Source: Onchocerca volvulus (lineage: Eukaryota; Nematoda; Chromadorea; Rhabditida; Onchocercidae). From it: DNA of 64,000 nucleotides. The stretch spans positions 20,251,753-20,315,752 of the forward strand of contig HG738138.1 of assembly GCA_000499405.2 (NCBI GenBank), written 5' to 3'. Below, piece after piece: positions 11,343 through 23,236 of this stretch. Position 1 is the stretch's first letter. Each line of letters opens with the position of its first letter. Position numbers and translations under genes: made by a program. The notes below the pieces were generated by a model, which worked only from the letters and a program-made list of their open reading frames with translations, was not told where the DNA came from and ran no database searches.

Positions 11343-14300
11343 ATGACATCTCGTGACTACCAGAAGAGTACTGAATCTATTGACTACCAGGAAAGTGCTG
11401 GATCTAATGACTACAAGAATACTCAATCGATGATTAATGAATCAGGATATTTCAGTCATGTGGACGAATGTCATGCTTTAACTGAAGAGGTGTTTCAGTA
11501 AATCTTCTTGTTTAAAATGTTTGATTTAATTTCTAGTTACTTATTGAAATTAATTAACCAATTATTAAAAAAATAAGTGCTGCAGATCTCGATGACATTC
11601 TCATCTGGCACATCAAAAACAGAATTAACATGTTTCGATGTTGGCCATAATTATATCGCATTTGGAAGTAGTTGTGGTTCTTTATTCATTTTCAACCGTC
11701 GATTAAATCGCAGCGCTGCTCCGTATAGTTTTGCATTCTGTTTTACACACTACTGATACACAAGATTATGACATAAATAATGACTGATTTTACGTGAAAC
11801 ATTGTTATAAAGCTATTTGAAGTACAACTGATGGAAATTTAGCAGTTTTTACGTAATGCATTGATTACTTGCTGGATTTTACGAGAAACTGTGTTTGCTG
11901 GCTGAGAAAATTTTGAATAGCTGTCTTTGTCGTCAGAGTATACGGACATTTTTTTGAACTCATCATATCATTGCTATTCACACATAGTCGATGCTTCGTA
12001 TCAAAACCATGAGAAAGATCTTGTTTTTAAAATAAAATATTTTTTTTTTTGCTTTTTTCTCCAAAATGTTTGAATCTCTAAATTTCAGCTTACGAACAAA
12101 TACCGATGATCTGATTACATGTGTAAAATTTTGCTCAGGAGAATATGATTTGCTCGCCGCAGGGCATAATTCCGGGAGCCTTGCATTGTTGAATTTCCCA
12201 AATGGGGAACCTGATTCGACCAGAAGAGTTTGTTTTTTTCTTTTTTTTTTTATTGGGAGTGAAAATTCATTACTGATTGATCTTGATGATAACTTGTTAT
12301 CTTTTATTTTAGATAATTTCAATTTATAATTACAAACCCACAATTTTAGATCATTTATAAATTATTGATTTTTTATTTTTCGAGGAGCGTGTTGAAGTTT
12401 TTCATAGCTATAACTTGCAGTTAAAACAAAATCTGTCATTGGATGGGCATAAGGGGCATGCAGTCAGCTGTATTGCATGGGCGAAAGATGGAAAAAAAGT
12501 ATTTTCTGCTGATGACGGTGGCATTGTGATTGTCACTTCAGTCGATTTCATTCATGTCAGTTAAATCGCAGTTTTCTAGATTTTTTGGCCAGTTTATGTC
12601 CATACGATGTATATTATTTTGGCTATTAATTTATCACATATCATTTCAATCTTTCTGGATATTAAGCACTTTTCTGGATTATTGAAGTTCAGAATTTTTT
12701 CAGCCTTACATATTTGCAGAATGTCTTTCAAACAACATTTGTCTGCCTCGAACATTCCTATGTGATGCAGTTAATCCATATCTGCGGTTTTCTAGCACTC
12801 TGCACTGTTAAAAGAATCGCAGTTATTGATGAAAACTTTTTTAATTCAGTACTGGAAATCGATCAACATGAACAAAAGTAATTTTTTGCCCATTTTTTAA
12901 ATCTCAGGTAGAAAAAAAGTGTTGGTCTCAGTTACTTGGAAAAAATTTCTACTTATTACTGAGAATTGAAATAATAATTTTTTCGTAGATTTTCAGAGCT
13001 ATCGGTATACATATGACCGTCAAACCTTGTGGAGCGGAATTATTCGTTCTTCAGTCAAATGGTTTCATAATTATTTATGATATTTCTCATGGTGAAAAGA
13101 AAAGGAGTTTTAGTTTGTCAGAAGACGTGAGTATAGATGGGATTATTCGAATTTCAATTAATGCTTGTTTTGATTATATTGTTCGATATTTTTATTTTAA
13201 GTTGTCATACTGAACTTTTTTTTTTTTTTTATATTTTAATATTCCGCATAAGTGTTATACAACTTGTTCAATTCTAGATAACGCGAAAATTGTCCACAAC
13301 AGATTTTTCAGTTGAGTGCAGGTTATCTTCTCATTTTTAATTGTTTTAATTAATAAAAAACTCGACTCATTTTCATAATTAAGGAAAACAATAAAAGTTC
13401 GATTCAAGTCTGATTCATAAAGAAAAAATGTAGTATTTTTTTATAACTTCAATGAATTTATAGATCAAAACGATGGAGGCCATGCCTGTTAACGATGCAT
13501 TCGCAAATTTTTGTAGTTTATTTCTACAATTACATTGTTTTAGTGAATGTTAAAGATGAGACTACTTTATCATCATTTAATGTGGACACTCTTTTCCACA
13601 ATAGAATGTTTGAAGTAAGCTATTCAGAAATTTCGAAACTTCCGTATTGGAAAAAAATCTTTATTCATTGCCCATATTTTTTGTTTTTCAGACATCTATT
13701 TGTGTTGATCCAAAGCTTTCATGTCTCACTATTTATATTCTTGGCCCAGACAATCGTGTTTTTTGTCTTTCGTCGAATGAAATTCCGTCGTATCTTACAG
13801 AAACTCATAGTTAGTTCATTTTCTAAATTATACAGTTCACAAACAGGTAAAATAAGTAAGATTGTTATTTATCGAATGCTATGCAATTGATTTGTTTAAT
13901 TTATTTACTAATGCTAACTTCAGCTTCCTTTAGTTGTAATAGTTTTCTAGACTACCATGTTCTTTTTTATGCTTATAAAAAACAAGGTTTGATATTTTAA
14001 GCTAAATTGTTTAATTTTTATTTAACAAACAGTTGGTAAACTAATGTAGCATGAAAGCATATGCTGGTTTCCTAACTTCACAACATTCTGCACAAAATAA
14101 TTTTAGAAATATCCACGGGATTCACTTCAAACACTTTATTGACTTCTTTTCAAGAAACTACCAAATTATTGCCGAATGCTTCGAAGGATGCATTTTGGGA
14201 TGGTTTGAAAGTGGCAAAGCAGATGAATGTTTTTTCTTCATTACGTAATTTGCCCCTTCCAATTTTGAATGCTGTGCCTAATTTGAATTGTATTCTGCAT

Positions 14301-17300
14301 AATAGCAAGTAATGTTATTGAACTACATTATGAAATATTTCGTTCCATAATTGTGCAAATGATTGCTGTAAAAATTATCTTGCTTGACAGTAATTATTTC
14401 AGTCATAATTCTCTTAACCAGTCATCGGATAGCGATTCAGAAGACAATAAGTCGGGTATTATAGTGTCTCAGGACAGGAGTAATATTTCAAAGCACTTTG
14501 GTAAAATATTTCAAAGCATTAGTTGTTTTGATTTAGATTCTTTTTGATAAAATATCTCATAATTTCTTTTTCGTGCAGAAATAATGAGACTTCATATAAA
14601 TTTTCAAAATAATCTTTGAACCTGTGCAGTTCAAAATAATCTTTGAATCTGTGCAATATAGTTGAACATTATTTAACAGTGTTCTAACAGTCAGATTTCT
14701 AGAACAGATGCAGATACAACCGAACAATATTAAAGATAATGTTAATAGAGTGGCACGAACATTAGTTGATAAAGTGGGTGGCTTTGGTACACAGGTACAC
14801 ATTATCTAATATTGTTTATTTAAAAGCTTTTTATGAGTCTTTTGTTTGTTTTAATTTAAATTCCTCGTAACTTTTTAAAATATCAGAAATTTAGGTCGAA
14901 GACGGCTTTCTGGTGCAGCCTATAGTTGGCGCTGATATTATGGATATAGAAAAAACACTGTTTCCTGATGAACAAACTGGTATTCTTCAAGAAATTATGG
15001 TACGTAGGACGAAGACAATTCCTACAAATAAGCGAAAGAAAATTGAAAAAGAGAGAGATATTGATAGACATAATTTAATGGATTCATCTAAAGAAGATTT
15101 GATCCCTGTTGATGAGTGTACGCTGAAAAATATCATAGGAGGTATGTCAATCTTCTAGGTGGTTTCTTTTTGTAATATGGTACGAGATTTTCAGAAGACA
15201 GCTCGTCGATTGTTTTTTTTTTTTTTTTTTTTTCTAATGGCATAAATTTGATAAGAATGTGATTGCTGAGGCATTGTTAGGATATCGAGATCAATGTGTT
15301 TGATTTGGAATGATTGAAATTATGCAATATAAGAAATCATATGAGATTTTTGCAGCACTTACAGTCCCTTCACAAGTTGCCGAAGTGAATTCCCAACCTC
15401 AGAACAATTCTGATGGCAGCAATATCGAACAGATAGCTGACTCCGGCGAAGAAATTCAAGAAGTCAATGAGAGATTTTTTTATATCCATATCCTTCACTT
15501 TTTTTAAATCAGTTATTGAAATAATTTTCTCTTTAAAAATTAAAAAATTGTGAATTGCAGGGGGTTTGGAGTGATGAATTGAATGATAGTATTGATATGA
15601 AAAATGAAGGACATAATCCAATAACAGGCACTTTATTCTTTTATTTATTAGAAATTATTTGGCTGAATGAACTGGTCTTTATGGAATAGATTAAGATTCA
15701 TCTGCCGATCAATGCTTATTTTGCTGTATTTTTCGGACCCTAAAAGTTTTGGAATGACTTGGGGGAGGGGGGAAAAAAAAGTAAAAGGAGATCTTTTTAC
15801 ATCAGCATAATTTTTGGTTTCAAAAATTGAAAATAACTGCGAAGAATATTTAAATCTGCTTTAAATTTCTATATCAGATTTTTAAGAAAAAATGATTATT
15901 CTGACATATTCAATTTTAAATATTTATCATAAGTATTGCGCTTGACATTTCAGAACAGTCTACGACAGAAAATGTATCCACTTCATCAATACCAGAACTG
16001 CCGAAAGAAGGAAACGCTTATGAATTTTTAATGAAAGATGCACTAGAGAGGAAGTCTTTTGTTTCTGAGGTAATTATATTAATGTTAAAACGTCAGAATA
16101 TCAGTAGTAGTTACTTATTGCGATAATGTAGCATCCGTATATTTTATACTGCAGAGAACAGCAGGCAGTACCATATGTTGCCAGGATGATGAAAAACTGA
16201 TCAAAGACATTGTTGTGATGAATAACTTCGGTGATATTTGGAACGAGGTTTGGAGATCTTAACACATTTTAAATTCTCTTTTTGGGATATATTAAAATAG
16301 AAAATAAATGTCATCAGCATTAGTCAGGCAATTGAGCAGTAATTAATTTTTTAAGGGAATCACGAAATTAGAATGCCTGCCAAATCTTGGCAGCTTCTAA
16401 TCATTTCCAAATCATAAGATTCCCTTTCTAATGTATTTCATATATCTATCGAATGTGTAACGGTTTAATTTTGGCTGCACTATAAAACTGCAATCAATTT
16501 AGATCGTTTCTACGATAGCCCTAATTCCTAGGTGACTATTCACGACTTTTATTTGATCTTCGAGAAATAATTTCTATCTTCTTACTGATATTGCAAATAA
16601 TTTTAATAGCGCGGTAACGAAGTTTGGATTCATAAGAAACCTATCAAAAATGAAGAATTGGAAATTAACGAAATTTAAAGACGAAAAAGGAGCAAAAAAT
16701 CTTGAAAGTTATGGTGTATACTGATTTCGTAATATAGTAATAAAACATCTTTTTGAAATCTTTTTGGTTAGAAGATATTAAATTCAGCAGGCTGCTATTG
16801 ATGGCTTTTTTCTTAGTATTAATTTCAGATAAAATTGCCATATTCCTGTTCATCTTTTTCTGTTTCGTCTAAGTATCTCATTATTTGTCATTCAAAAAAA
16901 AGAAGGAGACCTTGTTACTTGCTTATTCCTTATTGTGGCATTCCGCAGTGGATGAAATTAAAGCAGAAAGCAGATCATTTTGTTGTTAATGGTTTGTTTT
17001 TTGGAATATGTTTGAATCAACTATTGCAAATTTTCCAATAAACTTTTATTCAAAATTGGTCCATTTCAAAAGAGCCGGTTTCTGCTTTATTTCTCTTCTC
17101 CTTAGAAATTTCCTTTTATCAGCGGCTTTGGGATTTTTTCTACAGAACGGTTGCTAGCATTTTTTCAAAATTATTTCCAGATTTAATGGATTATTTTATT
17201 TTTATACTTATTGGATTTTTTCTGATTTTTTTATAGAGTTTTGGTTTTATCTATCAAATTTTATTTTGCTCTATTTTGACAACTTGAGATTTAAATTTCT

Positions 17301-20300
17301 TTGATTTTACTGTGTTTCAAAAAAACTTATTTAAATTTAAATTTGATAACATTCATTATCCTATATTCTGATTGCGGATGTCTCTGGTTTGGGGAAAGCC
17401 AAATAATTAATAACCGCGAGGCATTCTAAATGAAAAAGAAAAGTAATTGTCTGTATTCTGACATGACTAAATAACAAAATTCATTAAGATAATGGTACCC
17501 TGGTTTGGAAAATCTTTAAAAATATCGCATTTGCGCCAATGGAAAATAACAATGAATCTAGTTCCTTTTTAACAGCACTTCATTGGACTATTGTTGCTAA
17601 TGAAGGAGGTGGTGTTATTGAAGCTGCTCTAACTACTCGTTCAGCTTGGTACATAACAAAATCAGGGGAGGTCTCTTTTCGATTTGTTCTGTATAAACTT
17701 ATTATGCCGATATTTTGCAAGTTAATTGATTATCATTATAATTTTTTTCGAAATTTCTAATCAGTTTCACAGTATTTTAACAATTAAATTGCAGGTTTTT
17801 GTACAGCTGTGTTTGCCGGAAATGGGAATTCTGAGTAGATGCGAAACATCGTGGCCGTTACATTCTATTACTGCAAGTGATTTTGCGGTTTGGGCACTAC
17901 AAGTTGATTCAGGTCGTCTTGTAGTACGCACTGGATTAAAATATAGTCCAGTTGGATTGGACTGGGTTGAAGTTGTGTACGTTTTCTCGTTTCTTTTTTT
18001 CAGTCCTAAATTTTTCCCCTTTCTGAAATAGAAAAAAAACTTGACATTTTTTTTTTCAGATGTAAATACCTGATTTTATATTTTCTTGTTTATCTAAAGA
18101 ACAATTTTACAGGCCACATGGCCCTACACGTTTGATTAGCATTTGTTTATACGGCCAAAGTGGTTGGGCAATTGACGACAAATGTTCGCTGTGGTTCACA
18201 AATGGTGTGGGATATCAAAGTCCATTTGGATGGACAGGAAGTTGGATGAAAATACGTATTATTCTTTATTAGCTTATTCATCCAAATGTTGACGAAAAAT
18301 AGTATTTTAAATATTTCTAATTGCTATGATTCTTCTGAAGTTTAGCAAGAATCCTACGAATTTGACATTTTAAAACTCGATGCTGTTTTATATCATTTTT
18401 TTCATTGCTGTTATTCAAAAAAGAAAATTTTAGATTAAATATTTAGATTTTTTTCCTTCAGGTTTATAATCCGTGGGATGTTTCACCAGATATTAATCGG
18501 TTGTATACTCTACCATGGGTTATTCGCGTCTCTTCGGCGGGAGTTTTTATATGTGTCGACCGTAAGTGTTATTGGTCATCTAGCACCAGTGTTCTTTCTG
18601 GACATCGTTTAGAACACATCGTACGTGATAAGTTCTCAGTGGATAATAATTTTGAATTAATAGCAGGTGGAAGTTTGAAAGAAGATTTTGGTGAGTATTG
18701 TAAAATCTTATAGAAACTTATTTTAGAGTATTCATTAAAATCAAAAAACCCATTTTTGCGATCTACTACTATTCAGTCTTCGAAAAATGGATAAGTTAAC
18801 AAGCTAAGCACCGCTTCATATTTTTACTTCCATATACACTTAAAATATTGGCGGAATTTTTTTGTAATCATGAAGATCCTTAAGCACTCGCTGGGGACTT
18901 CTCAGTAAGAAATCTAGACCATTATGAGTCGTGAAAGTCGCTGTACTATGACGTTTTTGTTGCAGATTGTTTAACACTATGTCGAATTAACGAAATATTC
19001 CTTTATCGGTTGAGAAATAGTTATTTCTATTCTCTTCCAGCCTTTCCAGCGTCGTTCAGTTCAAATGTAAATGCATTTTGCATTTGAAGTTTCATTAATA
19101 ATTGAAATCTTTTCACAAAAGCTGTACTTGTTCTCTTGAGGAAGACATATATAACTATTCTTTTAACCGTGTTTTTTATTTCATCTGTTACCATTTTTTA
19201 GTGCAAAACTTTACAGGTAATTGAAATATCATCTTTTGATGAGAGTGTATATGTATTGGATAGTTCTGGTTGCATATACGTGAAGGAAAATATAAGTATT
19301 GTTTCTCCGTTTGGTGCTGACTGGAAACTTTTAGACACAGGATCTTGCGGTCGGCTTTTCTTTCTTTTTCTTGTTTTAGAAGTTTTTATCTCCACTTTAT
19401 CTGTTTTTCTAAAGATCCTGGAATAAATATTTCCATATTTACTACAAGTAAATTTCAGGTTCACCAATAGTATCATTTGCCGTTACATCAATTTCATTAT
19501 GGGTAGTTACGGCTATTAGCGAGGCTTGTTTATATATAAAAAATAAGAAAAAAGAACCACTAATTGGTACAAATCCTATATGGATTCATGTGAAAACTTT
19601 GGCTGGTTGTACATTCGATAAGGTTAGAAGTTGATGGTTCGCATGTGAAAGCCTTTGTCTTTTTCATTATAGGGATAATTTTTTGAATCTTCAAATTTAC
19701 AGTTTCTGATTTATCCCTGATGATTCATTTTCGTTTTATCGACGAATTTCTTACTTATTTCATTATAATTGTTCTCCTTTTGCTTGCGGTTTTTCATTAA
19801 TTTTGCACTTAATAAAGTAATTATTTTATAGATTCGTGCATCTTCTAGTGGAATGTATATGTGGGTCTTTTCAAAAAATAATGGACGTGCATGGGCTCGT
19901 AGTTCTATCACCGACGTGCTTCCTGCTGGAAAATCATGGATAGAGGTTAATTGTTTTATAAAGTTTTTGACAAATATAAAATAGGCAGTTTTTCAATGTT
20001 TCGAAATTCCAAGGCGACTTTGTTTCAGGCAAGTGATGAACCTGGTGTTTATGAATTGGCTGTAGGATGTAAAATAGTCTGGTCACTCTCTGCTTCTGGG
20101 CAACTTCACAGGCTTCAAGGTCTTTCGACCAGTAATCGAGCTGGGAATTATTGGAAACCAGTGCCGCTTTATCTAAAAACAATAGCTCTCGACAGAAAAG
20201 AGCGATTATGGGGTATCGACTTGAACAGGCGATTGGTTTCTCATAAGTTATGTTGGCATTTTATACTTGTACTAGCTTAACTTAATCAAATTTTACTGAT

Positions 20301-20438
20301 TTTTTGAATAACTTTTTTTTTTTGGTTTTCAAAGAAATCGTGTGCCTTGAATTTAATTTTCTGATGTTGAGTAATTTTAGGTTGAACTATACCCTCCCTT
20401 CAATGATCACAGATGATGGTTCAATGAGGTCTGATTAA
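11343..20438 (+). CDS. tecpr2: Tectonin beta-propeller repeat-containing protein 2 (TECPR2) orthologue
   Basis: About 28 exons, ~1305 residues (human TECPR2 is ~1411). Exons: 11343-11489, 11586-11722, 12089-12227, 12385-12555, 12720-12877, 12997-13126, 13278-13321, 13464-13614, 13692-13809, 14107-14308, 14403-14500, 14703-14794, 14895-15141, 15356-15462, 15561-15627, 15954-16069, 16155-16247, 16829-16991, 17489-17670, 17795-17976, 18113-18255, 18462-18690, 18966-19066, 19202-19349, 19459-19622, 19832-19945, 20029-20246, 20381-20438. Residues ~60-400 form an N-terminal WD40-like propeller (YIAFGSSCGSLFIFNRRLNR; HAVSCIAWAKDGKKVFSADD). An acidic/Ser-rich linker follows. Residues ~750-1290 are tectonin repeats (DNGTLVWKIF; SAWYITKSGE; QSGWAIDDKCSLWF; IVWSLSASGQLHRLQG). 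The family acts in autophagosome formation and ER export. Oddities: a GC-AG intron after 15627, a junction at 18255/18462 that is out of phase, and no acidic-aromatic LC3-binding tail like that at the vertebrate C-terminus. Confidence 0.9.
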
Positions 20439-21798
20439 TAGTAGTCGCGAAGATGATATATATCGAATCTTGACACATCCTTCTATCATATGCTTTTGTT
20501 ATGCATTTTGAGTAGTTTTTATTTTTTATTTTTTCCCATTTTTTGTTTCAGCAAGATTATTCATTAGAATATTTTCATTTTTTCTCTTTTTTAAACACTA
20601 TTATATACCTGATAAATTGCATTTTTATCATTCCGCTCCATTTTTTTCATTTTTATTCATAATGGTAAACGATATTCAGAGTCTGAGTCGATTTATGCAG
20701 TTTTCATCAGTATTTTTTTGTTATTTTACTGGCTTTATCATTCAAAAATTCTTAAATCTTATGTAATTTCAAATTTGTTTTGAATACTTCCGAATATATT
20801 TCTCGTCTTTTTTGTTTCTGATTATGGTTATCTTTACATTATTTTTCTGCGGAGCTGTGCTGAAGTTGCAGTAATCAGAATATTCAGTATTGTGGGTCTA
20901 CTACTTCACTTCCAAAAATTTTTTATTTTTTTTTTTTATCTTCCAAATTTTCATTCATTAGAAAGTGCTTTTTTAAAATTATTTTCATTTTGGAAAAAAT
21001 GCAAATAATTTATAAGAAAGAAACAATAAAAATTAACAGACAATGAAATGAAAACAAAAAACTTTCTATTTGTTTTTTAATTTTGCTTCATGTATAACAC
21101 TAATTGATATAAAATCTTGTTTGTTCTTTGCTGTGATAAATTAAGTGATTAAAGTTATTTAGTATATAGAAGAATGAAAAATTTGCCTATGCGAATTTTT
21201 TGAGACCAAAAAAGATATGATTAGCACAAATTTATTAAGAATAGTGGTTTCTGAATAAATATTTGTACTTGAGACAACGACACTTGTGCTTGACAACATC
21301 AGAACTTAATAAGTTTATATCTTTCGCAATACATTATAATGAAAAAGTTAAGAGTTCCGGAAAACATTGCATTGGGCAAAGTCTCTCTCTGCACATTAAT
21401 TCTTAAATTCCAAATTGTTTGCTGAGGAACAAACACTAAATTAGCGAGTATGAGTCAGAAGCTGTCTCCTGGTTCTCTGTTGGTAAATAGAAAGTGTTTG
21501 AAAGGAGTTGGCATTTTCAGAAGTATCTTGCTACCCACTAGAATAAAAAATGATGATGTACTGTTCTTCATATCACGATTTTGAGACTGTAGTGTTGGCT
21601 TTTCAAGTTATTTCCTGAAAATTACGGGATTCTACTTTGTCTCTCATACGATGGCATATAAAATCCAATATTTGGTTTCTTTTGCAGTTTTACTCATTAG
21701 TTCCGCTTTCTTGAAGGGTTTGTATGAGTTTTATTTAATCTTCCCAATCTTTATCTTCGCACATGTTTCTCCCGAGTGTTTGTTTTTAGTTTTTTTTC

Positions 21799-21854
<56 letters not shown>

Positions 21855-23236
21855 GTAAGATCAATTCCAGAATTTTTAGACTTCTACTTGATTACCTACA
21901 ATGCATGTGTGATTCATGAAATTCAATAACAGTCACCATGATCAAAGCTGGACTTTCCTTGCAAATGTTCCTAGAAGTATGACTGTGAAAAAATCGGAGA
22001 ATTGAGATAGGTACTACCAGTCGTTTCGACTATTCCACTGAGATTTTCATAACCCATATATTCATGAGTTTATTGGATCAGTAATTTTCAAAAATAGACA
22101 ATATTATGCAAAAGGAATTTATTGAAAGTTTTAAACAGTGATTGAGTTGTTTCGATCTGTTGACTAAATAAAGTCATGATGTCATGATTTAAGATTAAAG
22201 CAATTAGTCAAATGCAAATGTGGACTGAGTTATGATAAATGAAAAATTGATTCAGGTTTTGAAAATCATGGAATCACGAACATTATGATTTGTTCTCTTC
22301 AGTTACAATATTTTAACTGAAATAAAGTATATTTATTATGCTACAAGTTGTATCCCTTTAATGAATTATATTTATAGTACTTTTTCTTTTTCTCGACAAT
22401 AATATCTACGATACGATCTCTCCAGGAACAATGTGAGAAAGTATATTGGGAAAGATTTACTTACTATTGTGAAAATTTATTTTCCCTATACGATCGTTAT
22501 TATTGAAAAATAGAATAAAGACTTCTCATCTAATTTGAGTTTTATTTGAATTTACCTTTTTTCATTTGAACTTATTAAAGTTCCACGAACTTTTCGATCC
22601 TACTGTTCCGAGATTATCGAATAACTGTGATAAACTTATATAATCTGACATAGACCTGGGCAGTTTTAAATGTAACGGAAACTTCCGCAAGATAGATCAA
22701 ATTTTTTGGAAGAAATCAATCCGGAAATCAAATGAATGAACGAATTGCAAAGGTTTTGGGGCTACTAACTACCAAAAGTTTTGAGCATCTGTACGATTCA
22801 AAATGGAGCCTTACGTTGGAAGAGGAGGCAAAATAGCAAGGCCGCAACTATAAATGATTCATTTTCATTAATATACCATTTTCATGTTGCTATGGAATTG
22901 ATAAATCTTAAAAGCTCTTTTTCAAAAGTCATTGGAATATTTGATGCATATTATCTGTTGCTTGCGACAATCAATATTATGTTTACACAAATATTTTGTT
23001 TGTTTTTCCATCGATGATGCATCGCTTTAACAGTATTCTTTGGTCTATCTTCATTTCATCCTGAATGACAGTCAGTTGACAAATTTACTCACAAATTTAT
23101 TTTCCTGTATCCTTTACTATTTTATTGTTTGTTTAATTGTGATATAAATCTCTATTTATAACAAGATGGAAGAATAAGATGATTTTAAAATCTAAGAAAT
23201 TTTGATCTCAAATTTTAATACTGCATTTCAAAAATA
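20439..23236. other. Intergenic with a 50-nt poly(T) tract
   Basis: AT-rich sequence between TECPR2 and the next plus-strand gene. The one striking element is an uninterrupted T run at about 21801-21850, which could be the poly(A) of a minus-strand retroposed sequence or simple slippage. No coding segment is supported. Confidence 0.4.

Noticed and set aside
21801..21850. Poly(T) tract as evidence of a retrotransposon
   Set aside because: No element body or target duplication seen next to it; could be simple slippage.
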